This document shows positions 13,043-26,499 of a stretch of 64,000 bases of DNA, piece after piece. Origin of the DNA: Cacajao melanocephalus (taxonomy: Eukaryota > Chordata > Mammalia > Primates > Pitheciidae); contig CAUYLG010063015.1 in assembly GCA_963573385.1 (NCBI GenBank), positions 1-64,000 on the forward strand. The letters run 5' to 3'. Position numbers and translations under genes: made by a program. Under the pieces are notes generated by a model. That model was not told where the DNA came from. It did not search any database and saw only the letters and a list, made by a program, of their open reading frames with translations. Numbering within the stretch: the first letter of the stretch is position 1; every line of letters begins with the position of its first letter.

Positions 13043-13585
13043 TTCACTAGTCCATTTTCACACTGCTATAAAGAGCTTCCCTGAGGCTGGGTAATTATAA
13101 AGAGGTTTAATTGACTCACAGTTCCACAACCTGTGGCTGGGAAGGCCTCAGGAAACTTACAATCATGGCGGAAGGGGAAGTAGGCATGTCTTACATGGTG
13201 GCAGGCAAGAGAGAGAAGCGAGAGCAAAGGAGAAAGAGCCTCTTATAAAACCATCAGATGAGGAGCTGCGGTGGCTCAGGCCAGTTGTCCTTGCATTTGA
13301 GGAGGTGAGGCTATGCATTTGAGGCCAATCTGAGCAACATAAGAACCTCTCATTCATTAAAAAAAAAATTATCTCTAGGTAGTGTCAGAATTTAAAATAA
13401 AAACAAAAACAAAACCCATCAGATCTCCTTCATGAGAACTTACTCCCTACCATGAGAACAGAATGGGGGAAACCACTCCCATGATCCAATCACCTCCTAC
13501 CAGGTCACTCCCTCAACATGTGGAGATTACGGGGATTACAATTCAAGATGAGATTTGGGTGGAGACACAGAGCCAAGCCATATAA
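13043..13585 (-). mobile_element. Solo LTR of THE1/MST type, inserted in the ERV
   Basis: The left end 'agtccattttcacactgcta' is the reverse complement of a THE1/MST LTR 3' end, and the right end 'agacacagagccaagccata' is that of its 5' end. It is flanked by GACAC at 13038-13042 and 13586-13590, a 5-base duplication typical of MaLR. It carries a small Alu-like insertion at 13260-13410. Confidence 0.88.
13260..13410 (+). mobile_element. Alu-monomer-like insertion inside the MaLR LTR
   Basis: About 150 bases starting 'gagctgcggtggctcaggcc', with 'gaggccaatctgagcaacat' and an A-rich tail. It is flanked by near-identical AAAACCATCAGAT (13247-13259) and AAAACCCATCAGAT (13411-13424). It resembles a free left Alu monomer but is diverged. 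Confidence 0.65.
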
Positions 13586-13590
13586 GACAC

Positions 13591-14120
13591 CCTTCTCTCA
13601 CTCTTCATGGACTTTTAAGAGACTCCCTTATCCAATCCTGATTTTATCTGGTACACTGATGGATCTTTGTTCTCAGAGATTGTACTGGTTCCTATTGGGC
13701 ATGCTACATGGTTGTCTCTCTGATAAAGACCACTGAATCAGGCCCCATACCACGGGCCAGATCTGCCCAACAGGGGGAACTACATGTCCTCACTTGGGCC
13801 TGCCTACTGGCCAAAGATAAAATGGTTAATAGTTATATAGACAGCAGATGTGCCTTTGGAGTTACCCATGATTTTAGCATGCTCTGGAGACAGAGGATTT
13901 TTAACTTCCTCTGGACAGTATACGAAAAACAAAGACTTTGTTTAGGCCCTCATGGATGCCATTCAGACTCCTTGAGCCCTAGCCATTATCAAAGTCTAGG
14001 GATACTCCCTTGACAAGACAAAGGACAACAAAGACAACCATGCAGCAGATGAAGCAGCCAGAGCTATCACCCCGCAGATGACTTCTCCAATTATGGCTGC
14101 TCAACCCTCTACCTCTCCTT
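13591..14120 (+). pseudogene. ERV RNase H remnant
   Basis: Encodes a recognisable RNase H start (Tyr-Thr-Asp-Gly-Ser at about 13653-13667), a following Glu-Leu segment near 13779 and an Asp-Ser-Arg segment near 13840, the usual order of acidic positions. Frameshifts separate them. Confidence 0.78.
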
Positions 14121-14219
14121 CTACCTCTATGCCTCCTTTTCTCGTCCTCTCCCTTGTTCTCTTCCTTATCTGAAGATCTTTTTTCCAGACTCTGTCTCAA
14201 AAGATAGTTTCAGAGTCTG

Positions 14220-15330
14220 AAAGAGGGAGGTGAATAAAACAAAACTGTTCTTTCAACTCCCGAAACAAAATTACGGGAAGGTCCAAACGAACATCCAACT
14301 TTAGCCAGCACTCTGCAAAGACAGACTTTAATCTGACCCATTAGAATGCAGACAAAATGATCCAATGGGGCAGACAATACTATTGGGGACTTTGCTCAAG
14401 TGTCATGTCTCTAGTATACAAACTTTGCAATGTCTTGCCCCAGTACAACCCACGTAAACCCCTAAAGCCCCCTCCAGGCCAATTCTCACTCCCCAGTGGT
14501 TCATTTGCTATCTGGCAACTTGATTTCATTCAGTTACCACCATCTCACAGTGGAAGGAAAACAAATATGTGCTTGCAATGGTTGACATGTATTCTCATTG
14601 GATTGCAGCTTTCCCTTGCAAATAAGCCACAGCTCTAGGGGTGCAAAATACCACCTGAGAAAATCATTCCTACCTGGTGTGTTTGAATTTTGCAGTGAGA
14701 GGGGAACTCAATTCACCAGCCGGGTACTGGAAAGGATTTGAAAAATCTGGCCCATTCTACAGCACTTTCACTGTGCCTATCACTCTCAGTCCTCTGGGCT
14801 AGTTGAGCAGACTGATGAAATCATTAAAAAAGAGCAGGTGAAAGTCACAAAAACTTAATTTTGTCCTGGCCTAAAGCCATTCCACTGGTACTACTGATTC
14901 TGTCGTCCACTCCTACTGGAAAACACTGACTCTCTCCTTTTGAAATTGTTACTGGCTGGTTCATTCCCTTAGACCAAGGAATATTTCTTCAATCCAATAA
15001 TAGGGGCACTCCTGGCTTATTGCCAGGGGCTCATAAAAGCTATAAGGATCAACCACCACAAGCTAGTAGAATCTTCTTACAGCTTCCATTCAGGCCAAAA
15101 ACTCCAACATCACCGCCTCCAACCTATTGACTATGTATATTGGAAGAGACATCAGTTAAAAGACTCCCTCCAGGCCCATTGAAAACAGCGCTATCAAATA
15201 TTGTTGCCTAATCCTTTTGCTGTTAATTTATAGGGAGTTGACGCCTGGGTACACATATCTCAACTCAGAAAGACACCTACCCCTGCTGAATCACGGACAT
15301 TGATACAGGTATCTAACACCAAACTCAAGT
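14220..15330 (+). pseudogene. ERV integrase remnant
   Basis: An integrase-like region follows RNase H. One segment at about 14357-14638 holds the zinc-binding-to-core linker and the start of the core (Trp-x-x-Asp-Phe-x near 14515-14530). Core and C-terminal fragments continue in other frames to about 15330. Numerous stops. Confidence 0.65.
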
Positions 15331-15890
15331 TAACCAAAGCCTCATCCTTGGGCTCAAAGAAAAGGCAACAACCACAGTGAACCACCTTCATAAGACTCGG
15401 GACCAGGCCTGTATTCAGATAAATACTTATACTCCCCTTCTATTGGCTGTCACACTTGGTGTTTTAGGAATTTTCATAATTATTGTTGCCTTATGTAAAG
15501 GGCGAAATACCCACCACCATCTTCTAAATGCCTAGCCCTACACCTACTTTATAAATGCTTTAATTATTATAAAGGAATTCGCCCCCCCAACACACACACA
15601 CAGTCAAAATTAGACAGGATTCATGACCCTTTCCTCTGAGGACACTGTTACTTCATTTCTTGTAAGTCAGGTGCTCTTTTACTTCAGAGATAATCCCCAA
15701 AGCTTGTCTGACAGTTCCCCTGAGATTGTATGGAACCTGCGGTTTCTCCCTTGGTTTGAATTATTTAAATAGTTTTAATGTTTGTTTCCCTTTCTTCCTT
15801 GGCCCTTATGGCGTTAACGGTCTTCTCCCTCCTTTATGTAATTATTTCCTTACCCCAATATATGAAATAGCATAATAATTCTCTGGTTAA
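15331..15890 (+). pseudogene. ERV pol-env junction, degraded
   Basis: Fragments of env leader-like sequence, a hydrophobic stretch near 15430-15500 and a C-then-CA microsatellite at 15582-15602. No usable frame. Confidence 0.45.
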
Positions 15891-17200
15891 ATTGTCCCAA
15901 AGTGTTGCCACCAGAGGAAGCATCAGATTGTTGGATGTGTCCACAGCTTCCTAAATTCATTCACAATAAACATCTGCCGTTAGTAATATCCATCATGGAT
16001 TTTTCCAGTTTCTCTGATATCACCACTTACCTGGACCAATTCCATTCCTTGTCAACTTTCTGGGTACAACTGATTGCACAGCCAAATATGACCACCCCTT
16101 GTTTTAATTTGTCTCCTATTACTAATGTTACACATTCGTTCTATACCTTGAGGCCCTCTCAATCTATGAATTATTGGGTAGACAAATGCAGTCTAGATCA
16201 AGCAAATAAAGTTAAAACTTCATCCCTATTATGCCAACAACACTTATATTTAAAATATGATGTGAATAGATTTCAGAAAGCTTGTGAGGGAAGTGACCCA
16301 TGACCAATTTGGTATTGTCGGCACTGCCTATGAACGAGTTCATCAAAGAACATACTCTTGGGAGTATCACTTGTGCTCCCCCACGTTATGTGTTTATAAG
16401 TGTCATAGGATCTGACCCACCCATGCTGGGGTAGGCACACTGCTGCTCTGACAGCCCACATAAGGTTCTTGTTTGTTGGGACACTGAGTAACCTCCTTCT
16501 CCATCTAGCCCAATGATGAGAGGTTTCTTGCTTTCCATAGACTAAAAAATGAGTCACCAGGAGGATGTCAAAACACTTGGTAGCAGAGCCTTTTGGGTAC
16601 AGCAGTTCCCAGTTATGGGGTTTACACAAACAGAGACATGATAAGAAATCTATTTGTCACCCTAGGAAAAACTGCTGATGAAACCACAAAATGTATTGCA
16701 GCACCACAAAAATCGAGTCAAGGAATTTAACTCAGTTTAGATCATTGGGCTTCATGAGATTTTCTTCTAGCCAAACAAGGAGTCTGTGCAGTGATTCAAA
16801 CCACCTGTTGCACTGACATCAACATCAAGTGAGGTAGAAATCCATATAGAAAAAAATTTCCAAAGAAACCAAATGGTTATAAGAAGTACAAACTATGCAC
16901 TATGGACCCCTTCAATCATCTTACAGCTGACTCCCTACAGATTTGGAAATTGGTTTGCATCCACCTGGCAAACCCTTGTCATAACAGGGTTATATGGTAG
17001 TGTTATAACTCACTACTCTGCCCCTTTTTCTGATGATCAAAATGCTTGTGTTCTATATTACTAATTATTCCAAGTCTGTAACTAAAGCCAAGTTTATGGT
17101 GGCTCCACATGAAGAACTTAAAGTCCATTTTATAGCCTTGCTTTTTGGCTTTGGTTTTGGCTCTGGTTTTGGCTCTTATATTGCTTGAAAGGTTTTAAGG
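15891..17200 (+). pseudogene. ERV env remnant
   Basis: An open section at 15902-16303 encodes a Cys- and Asn-rich, envelope-surface-like sequence with potential N-glycosylation sites. A later piece at 16873-17064 and a hydrophobic, TTTTGGCT-repeat-rich stretch at about 17140-17190 lie where the transmembrane subunit would be. Stops and frameshifts break the reading frame throughout; the intact length is far below that of an ERV envelope. Confidence 0.65.
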
Positions 17201-17399
17201 GTTACTGCGTGCCTGCCCACCTCCATTCCAGTCTTGCCTAGATCATTTAATTGGCTGTAGGTCTTCTGACTCTTAAGTCCCTTGACCACAGGGGTCCCAT
17301 CAAGGAACAGGACCTGGGGCAGGTAGCCACAGCATTCTGGCAATGTTATGGGACAAAATAAAACTTTGGTTATCACTGTTGCCTCTGACAAATCTCAGC

Positions 17400-17413
17400 C
17401 AAAAGGAGGAGAA
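17400..17413 (+). other. Polypurine tract of the ERV
   Basis: CAAAAGGAGGAGAA lies directly before the TG that starts the 3' LTR, as expected for the plus-strand primer site of a retrovirus. Confidence 0.8.
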
Positions 17414-18122
17414 TGTAAACCTAAGATAAAATTCTAAGCCACCACCTGACTGAACAGATCTCCTCTTGGCCAAGGGGACCCCAGAGTAACCTTGAAAACT
17501 GAATTCACGGTCATAATGAGATGCGGCAGGAGGTCAGACACACCTCGTTATGCCCCCTCCCTCACTAACCACCATTAGGCTTTCTTCCTTCCCTAAGGGC
17601 TAAATAGCCAGCCCTTTCAAAAGACACCACCACTGGCATGGACCAACCACCTGACAATGCCTGTCACTTCTGCTATTTCAGTGCAAGGACTGACCAGCAC
17701 TCCTTCCTGATAAGGGATCACCAGCCACAGCGTGGTTCTGGACAGTCTACAGAGGATGCACACAAATGGCTATTGTGTCTTCTGCTTAATTTTTTGATAT
17801 AAAGAGCCTAACTGAAATACATTTACATGTTAAGTCTCCACCCCCAGGTGAGCAAGGGATGCATGTTGCATACACATTAGCCTACTGCGCATGTGCATGC
17901 CACCCTCTCATGAACATTCATAGCTTCTCCATAATCTGCTGAATGTGTATACCTGGCCACCCTGCTTGGTGTAAGTTCCTGTTCCTTTTGCCCCTCTCTG
18001 GAAGCACTGTTTTTCAGTTTCTGCCAGAGGCTCTGCTTGCCACCTGCAGGTTGTGGTATCCTCTTTTAGAAATAAAGCCCTCCTTTCCAAATTTATAGAT
18101 TTGTGATTTTTTTCAGTCAACA
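17414..18122 (+). repeat. 3' LTR of the ERV
   Basis: About 709 bases from TGTAAACC to GTCAACA. It contains a TATA box (TATAAA at 17798-17803) and a polyadenylation signal (AATAAA at 18071-18076), which define U3, R and U5 roughly. It appears complete and is the reference for the rearranged 5' copy. It could act as a promoter or poly(A) site on the strand opposite CERS6; there is no evidence that it does. Confidence 0.88.
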
Positions 18123-18495
18123 GCACATACCAAAAGGTCAGGGGTCAGACAAAAGAGAATAAAAATCCAGCATTAGGATGACAGAAGTCCAACCAGAGGT
18201 GGAGGGGGATTAAAAAGGAATAAATGCCGCAAAATTTGACACAAGAGGTTATCAATAACCTTATAAAAGGGTTTTAAATGTTGGCAAACTCTTTAGCAAT
18301 ATGACTATTTTTGGGGTTGCAGTGTTTATAAAACTGAAGCTTACTGCTAAGTGTTTTACATTGTGATTCTTCTGCCAGGTAAGAAATGGGGCCATGAAGA
18401 TGCTGGTTAGAATAGCCTATGTATAATAGAAATGCAGGAGGGTTGGTATCAGGAGCCTTCCTTTGAAGATCAATGGCTGTTTTCCATCATTATTA
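18123..18495. other. No recognised feature
   Basis: Unique-looking flank of the provirus. Confidence 0.5.
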
Positions 18496-18499
18496 ATAA

Positions 18500-19135
18500 A
18501 AGTCTCCCTAACTGATCTCCACTTACCCAAGCATCTTTAGGTTTTGATATTTCAAAGCCACCATCATCTCTAGTCTGGATTTCACAGGAGTCTCCTAACT
18601 GGTTTCTCTGTTTCTCCCCTCTATGCAGCAACCAAGAAGGGATCTCATGTCACTCAATGGCTCAAAACCTAGTAACACCATCCCATGTCACTCACAGAGC
18701 AAAAGTAAGGGGCCTCCCAGGGCTTCTCAAGGCCCTCTGCAGTGAGCCAGCCACCATGTCACCAACTTTGTCTGCTCCTGTTCTCCACTGGCTCATCCTG
18801 CTGCAGCCAAACTGACTCCTTCTCCTTTTGCTGAAGAGGTTATGCAGGTACTGCCATGGGGCCACTGCACTTGCTGTTGGCTCCCTCACCTCCTTCAGAT
18901 CTCTGCTCAGAGGCCACCTTACCAGGGAGTTCTTCCCTAACCACCCACATGCAAGCTCACCTACGGTGCTCCCATTCCTCTGTATATACATGTACTTAGG
19001 TATTGATCCTTCTTTCTTTCCCTTCCTTCCTTCCTTCTTTATTTATTGCTGTGGTATTTATTCCATTGGCTCATAGTTTACTAACTGCCTGAAGCACACA
19101 GAAGGTGCTCAGTCAATATTTGCTGAATTTGAAAA
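18500..19135 (+). repeat. L2 element, 3' portion
   Basis: Typical L2 blocks in order: 'agccaccatcatctctagtc', 'tctcctaactggtttctctg', 'tgtcactcaatggctcaaaa', 'gggccactgcacttgctgtt', 'agggagttcttccctaacca', then the end 'gctcagtcaatatttgctga'. A (TTCC)n run has arisen at about 19010-19045. Confidence 0.88.
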
Positions 19136-20155
19136 TCCAAATTAATTCCTTCTAGTCAAACTAGAAAAAACTGTTTCCAACACACAACTCAGTCACCATC
19201 GTTAGACTCTGAATATCCTTTCTGTCTACCACACTTTCTTTTCTTTAAGAGAGTATTCTACCGGCCTCCTTTCAGAGTGATCCTTCCCAGGCTACCCACG
19301 CCCCCTCTAGACTGTGGTTCACAGCAGTTTACTTACACTTGAGACACAATGACAAATTATCCAGGTCTGCTTTCCCTGCCTAGGCTGGATCAGAAATGGC
19401 AGAATGGATACAATACTTTTAGGGACAGGTATATGGATGGTGTTATTTAAAAGCTTCACTATCTAACACACATTGTTCAATGTTGATAGTGATGGCTGTA
19501 AATTGTTAGAAAAATGTTAGATTAGGTACATCAAATTCTGCTTGTTAGCCATGAAGCTGAAAATAAATTTTCATTTTAGAATTAAATGGAAGCCTCAAAC
19601 TAATTTAGAAAATTCCTACATGAATCATGCTCGCTGATCATGCTAGATTCCTTTAAAATCTAGAGCTACTACTAGAAACAAGATGAGCAACATAATATAA
19701 CTAAGCTCTCTACAAATAATGATGATATCTTCTATGAAGTACTTTCAGGTTTATTAAAAAAAATTTTTAAAATATATTTCATGGCACTCCCACAGCAAAC
19801 CTGTGAGTAGGCAGGTAAGAAAGTGATGTGCTCACTATCAATTTGACACACAATTACAGAGTTGGAATCTGTATGGGGGTGTCCCAGGTGCTGGTGATAG
19901 TGTGGGAACCCAAAAGACAAGACTCCCCTCTCATGGAGCCCAATGACTTCCTATCTTTTTTGCCTTAAACTCAGAACACCCACTTATAAGTATAAGGCAA
20001 TCTCTACTCTAGCTCAAATCTTCAGTTGTTTTACATACAATATGTTACTATTTCATGGTGCTATTCTGCAAAAAGTATCATGACTTCCAAGTTTGCTGTC
20101 AACCAGATACCTCTTAAAACTACTATACTAGTATCATTGTACATGTATCACATGA
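19136..20155. other. Mostly unrecognised DNA
   Basis: AT-rich. A weak MIR/L2-like signature is possible at about 19790-19945 ('cacaattacagagttggaat', 'ctctcatggagccc'). No gene supported. Confidence 0.4.
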
Positions 20156-20159
20156 TATA

Positions 20160-20560
20160 TGTACAAGATCATTCAGTGTAACAATCTTTGCATAGGAAGA
20201 TACTGGAAACAACCTAAGTATCCTTTAGTGGGAGATTAAGTAAGTGAAATACTAAGCAACTGATGTACAGAATGTGGCACGTCTGTGTGCACCAACATAG
20301 GACAATCCCCAAGATACACAATGAGTGAAAAGAACGCAGTTCAGAACAGCATCTACTATGTTACATTCAAGGGTGCAGGGGGGACCAGATAAAGCATGTG
20401 TGCATGTGCTTATAACTGCAAAGGATACACAGAAATAGTGGTTGTCCCCAGGGAGACCACCTGAGTAGTTGGGAGACAGGGTGGGGATGGAGACTTAAGT
20501 TTTGGGGAATACCTTTTCACCTACTGAATTTTTGTAACAGATGAATAAATAAATAACCAC
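20160..20560 (+). mobile_element. L1M ORF2 end remnant
   Basis: Contains 'actggaaacaacctaagtat', 'caagatacacaatgagtgaa', 'agtggttgtccccagggaga' and 'tactgaatttttgtaacaga', the order seen at the distal end of L1M ORF2. Confidence 0.65.
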
Positions 20561-21250
20561 TGTACCAGATGAGTGCACAAGTCAAAATGGAAACAATAAT
20601 GCCTGCCCTCAAAGGAGAATGAGACAGATGATGACATTGTATGCGGAAACACTGGAAACCAGAAAGAAGCATGCACACACGAGTCATCACTACCTTGGGG
20701 AAATAACTGCCATTAATTTTCTCACTTTCAAGTTTCAGTGCTCTTGGCACTGTGGTCCAAATGCAGAAATACTACCAGATGCCCGAACCACGTTCAAGAC
20801 TTACAAGGTCTGGCCCATCACCCTCCTGGGAAGTTTTATTTGTTTTGCTGTCTTTGTCATTTATTTGTCTTAACAGGTTTGTGTTTGCTTCTCCACCTAG
20901 ACTTTGAAGCAAAGATGGAACAAAGTGGAACTGAGAGACAGGGACAGTCTGAAAGCAGAAAACTGCACTGTGCATTTTTACAACTCGGACCAGTCTTTCT
21001 GCTAAGCACCCCAAAATTTAAACCTCAGGTGATTATTGTTTTTACTTTAAATAAAACACTTTACTTTTGACTGAATGTTGCACAGGTTCAGTAGAGAATG
21101 GTAGAATCCAAAGAAGTTAATTTTTTTAAACATGCTCCTCTTATCACTTCCATCGCTCTACCAATAAAGCACTATTAATCACTCTAAGCATAATTCACAA
21201 ACCTGAGAGTCAGACTATCACAAACTTAAGGCTTTGTTTCTTGGTTAGTA
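20561..21250. other. No recognised feature
   Basis: Overlapping open frames at 20619-20873 and 20738-21070 show no known domain or consistent coding character. Confidence 0.5.
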
Positions 21251-21254
21251 TGTT

Positions 21255-21830
21255 TCCAATGAGGACAATTTTGCTAATGGTAGTTCAGCCATCCCATGGG
21301 CCAAACAATGTGTCACAGCAGCAGCCAAATCTAAGCAAAGGTCTGCCATATTCTATCCTGCATGGCAGATGCACATGACAGCAATAACTTAAGTATTCCC
21401 TGAGAATGATCCTATGGTCCAAAAAGAATGTGTGTTCAGAGTTCCAAGCCAAGGAATCCAGGAGTAGACAACCCAAAGATTCATTCCTTATCTATAAGGA
21501 ACATCTGAACCCTGAGCCCACCCCACAGAATGCAAGCTATACAGGGAATCAAAGCCCTTTGTTTTGGGTTAAATGAAGGTTTCCAGGTGGAGGTCACTAG
21601 GAGAGAATGCTAAGTGAAGAAGCTCTAGATACTCTGTGTTTTTACAAAGGGTAGTGGTTCTCCTGTCCAGCCTGCCACCACTGGAACACCCTGTATGTAA
21701 GTCCCCTCAATAAACCCTATGACTCTTTCGCTGGCTCTGGGTCTCTTCTTCGGTCTCTTGAACATGGTGCCATCCCCACTGAAGTCGATAGGGGCCCAGC
21801 AGGTCACACTCAGCTCACTGGAAATGGCGA
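21255..21830 (+). repeat. Probable solo LTR (family unknown)
   Basis: The right part has an LTR-like 3' end: a poly(A) signal in 'cctcaataaaccctatgact' followed by 'ctggctctgggtctcttctt', as in several ERV LTRs. The left boundary is uncertain. Confidence 0.45.
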
Positions 21831-21849
21831 CAAAGACCCATTTATTTTT

Positions 21850-22105
21850 TTCTTTGACAGATATTGAGAAACTGTCATTTTATTTGTCAAGCATTTACAA
21901 AATATTAGGCATATGTTTTAATTTAAATACTAATTATATGATCCTCCTCATAACCCAAAGAGACACCATTTTTATCCTCATTTCACAGATGAGGAAACTG
22001 AAGAACAGAAAGGTTAACTAGCCCAGGGTCAAAGAGCTAATAAACATGGAAGCTGAGGTAGTCTGAGTCCAGAGTTCAGGCTCTTAACCACTGCGCTCTA
22101 TAAAA
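21850..22105 (-). repeat. MIR element
   Basis: Near full-length antisense MIR: 'tatcctcatttcacagatga', 'ggaaactgaagaacagaaag', 'gagttcaggctcttaaccac'. A weaker L2-like segment follows to about 22200. Confidence 0.88.
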
Positions 22106-22299
22106 GGCACAAAGCTAAACACTGGGAATCTACCAGGGAGTGAGACAGACCCCATCTCTCTCCTCTCTGGACCTTACCTGCTAGCCAGGAAGGACTGGAA
22201 AAAGAGCAAGCAATATTAACCATGCAATTACAACTGCCAAAATGCTCAGTGGAAAAGCAACCGGTCAGCAGCACAAACCGAAGGGTGAAGGACGAGAGA

Positions 22300-23440
22300 A
22301 ACATTCCCTGAGCCCTCAGTGATTCCCCCTACAACACTGGAATATAATGAATAACATTCTCACTGCAGAAAGGAGGTTGTTCTGGCTTAGCAAGAAGAGG
22401 TGAAAGACAGAGGCAGACTCATCCTTTGTGAAGTCTTGACACCAGTCTGGCTGTTAGAAACAATTCTCTCCTAGATCACTTCCACCTGTTGTCATCTTTT
22501 TGCATTACATTATATATGTTATATATATACTTTATATGTTGTTATATTAACATATATTATATTAATACATTAATCTGTATGTCACATTATGAAAAGTTTA
22601 GGTATTTGTATTTACGTGAGTGTCTCATCAAATGCAGGAGCCTGGTCTTATTGCTTTGACAATAACCACCTAATACCAACTACTCTGCCTACAATAAGAC
22701 TGTAATACACATTGGTTATTGGTGTTCTAAATTGATTCCTATCATTGTTGATCTGCAGCTGCCCTATCTTAGTAGCTGAGGAGTTAAAAGAGTGAGGAGA
22801 CAGTAGGCAGAAGAATAAACATACATCTCATGACTTCATTCCAAGAGCCTGCTAGGTGTTTTCACAAGTTCCTTTATTTAAGTGGCTAGGAGAGATCAGA
22901 TGTTTCAGATAAGATGGAGCTGACAGGCTACTGGGGCTGATTTGAAAGAAAAAAGGTCTTTTTCATTGTAAAAGTACAATAAAGAAAATAGAATGCAACC
23001 AAAACATGCAATTTCAAGAGAAAAGAAATTTTGCATAAAAAATTATGTTTGCAAGGAGTTTTTAACCAGTGGAGAAAAATTTATGTTCTAATAATCTTCA
23101 CCTATTCAGAAAAAGAGCAAAGAATGACAAAAGTATACGTTCCTTTATGGAATAAAACGTATATTTTTGTACAGAAAATATTTCTGGAAATAATACAAAC
23201 AAGTAATAATACTAATGGCTCTCATTAGGGAGTAAAAAGAAAAAGATGATTAAGAGGAAATTTTAACACTCATTGTATACCCCTCAGCTGTTTCCTATAA
23301 TTTTTTTTAAAAATTAAAACTATATTTAGAGTCTTTAAACTGTGTATATAAATTGTTACAATGCTTATGCGATAAAGTTATTGTGACAGGACAAATTTTT
23401 TAATACAGAATAATTTTAACTGCATATTTCTCTTCCAATA
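22300..23440. other. Mostly unrecognised AT-rich DNA
   Basis: It includes a TATA-rich run at about 22507-22570 and possible L1M 3' end traces at about 23090-23320 ('gtacagaaaatatttctgga'). No gene supported. Confidence 0.45.
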
Positions 23441-23449
23441 AAAGAAACA

Positions 23450-24895
<1,446 letters not shown>

Positions 24896-24898
24896 ATA

Positions 24899-24921
24899 AT
24901 AAGTTTATTATATAAACTTAT
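24899..24921. repeat. Perfect inverted repeat at the L1 tail
   Basis: ATAAGTTTAT and ATAAACTTAT are separated by TAT, a perfect 10-base-stem hairpin immediately after the L1 3' end. Confidence 0.85.
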
Positions 24922-24924
24922 AAT

Positions 24925-26085
24925 ATAATGTTTCTAGTATTGAGAAAACTTGAGCAGTATTAACCACAGTTCCATAGTTAATCCCAAGGATTCAGTTTCC
25001 ACTTTCTTACTTTGTCTACTTTCCTATTGTTTAAAGTATTTACAATAAGCATTTATCGCTTTCATTATTGAAAAAAACAAAGACTAGAAAAGAAAAAATA
25101 ACACAGAAAATATACTAATATGATAAGTGGTGGGATTATGGTTGTTTTGCCAACCTGTAATTATAAAGAAGTAAAGACTGTCACTTGGAAATGATTAAGT
25201 TCAAAGTAAAAACTAAGACTTTGCTTTGGATGAAAAACAGCCAAATGCAGGGGCAAAGCCCTGTTTGAACAAAGGTAGAATCACTCCTGAGTTTTAAGTA
25301 TTTTTAACCTAATACTCTTTCCTTCCTCATATTCTTCTTTTGCAGATGTGGTAACCCTATTTTCTTTCACACAGTCATTTGGAAAGAGAAGCTGACAATG
25401 GCAATTGGCTGAAGTCAGGTCACAGACTCCGTCGTTAACGTGGCTGTCGACCGCCTGCAGACGATGAGGCTCTTCTCTCACCTCTTTGGCACTGCTTGCT
25501 TCTAGATTTCTCAGTTTTTTTTTTTTTTGGACTTTCGTCTTTCCCCTCAGAAAATGTTACCTGCCTCCCCAAAGTACGAATACAAAGTGCATCTCACAAA
25601 ACAGTGGAAGGGAAAAAACTGCTGTTGTAAGTTAACCTGATGCCAAGGTGTCACTTGCCAGCAAAATAGAGAGCTTCTTTGCAAACTCTGTGGGAAGGTC
25701 TGTTGGTATCATACACACTATCATCATGTATTCTCTTTGAGGTATAGATGTCCTTTGTAAAGCAGAAACAAAAGAAAAGCAAGGATCCCTGGTTCCTCTC
25801 TGGTAGAAGCCCACTAGAGCCTCTCTCTTGCTTTTCTCAACTAAAATCTCGAACACAAAAAGAGGTGAGTGCCTGGGACAGAGATGAGCAACAAAGGGAA
25901 GTATTGGTTGTGACCTCAGTAAGAAAAGGAATGTCCTGTTACCTTAGCAGAAGCATGCGCTCAATACTCAACAGTTACCAAAATAATACAAAGGACAACA
26001 ACTGAGGACTGAAACGTTAACAAGATGAATTCAGGAGGAGTCAAATGTACAGAAATGATCTACGAGGAGGTGAGTTTCCAGTTTT
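24925..26085. other. Unique-looking intron DNA
   Basis: No repeat recognised. A small patch at about 25425-25470 has five CpGs in 45 bases, unusual in this CpG-poor intron. A pyrimidine-rich stretch ending TTTTGCAG at 25345 resembles a plus-strand splice acceptor, but no open frame supports an exon. Confidence 0.5.
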
Positions 26086-26499
26086 GTTTTGTTTTTTTCT
26101 TTTATTCTGGCAGCTGTGTCCTGGAGCAGGACCCAGCCACAGAGCTCCACTATACAGCAGGGCAGCAGGGCAGCAGCCTGAGCCAATCATACTCCAAGGA
26201 ACCCAGTCTTTAGGACCACAGGAACCTGGAAAAGGCGCCCTCGCAGGCCAGAGAAAATGGGGAATCACGGAGAGAAAGAAAATGGAGAAGGGAATCCCCT
26301 AATCCTGATCATGAATCAGCACAATTCCTGGCTTCACCCTTGGCTGTGCATGCATGACACAGATCCAGAATGGTATAGCACCAGCTTGGAGAACTGAACT
26401 AAGTATAGAAACCACTGCCCCTGAGAGGCACACAGGGGCAGACCTAAAGTCGCATCACAAACACTTTCAAACCTAAACTGAGATTAGTACCACCAGCCA

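Noticed and set aside
13260..13410. Possible BC200 or Y RNA pseudogene
   Set aside because: The left part fits an Alu-type monomer, and the tail lacks the unique BC200 3' sequence or Y RNA features.
15902..16303. 133-residue open frame that could suggest a preserved ERV envelope
   Set aside because: It covers only a fragment of an envelope, with stops and frameshifts on both sides, so it is annotated as a remnant.
25330..25500. Possible plus-strand exon after TTTTGCAG at 25345
   Set aside because: Stops appear immediately in the downstream frames and no donor or homology was recognised.
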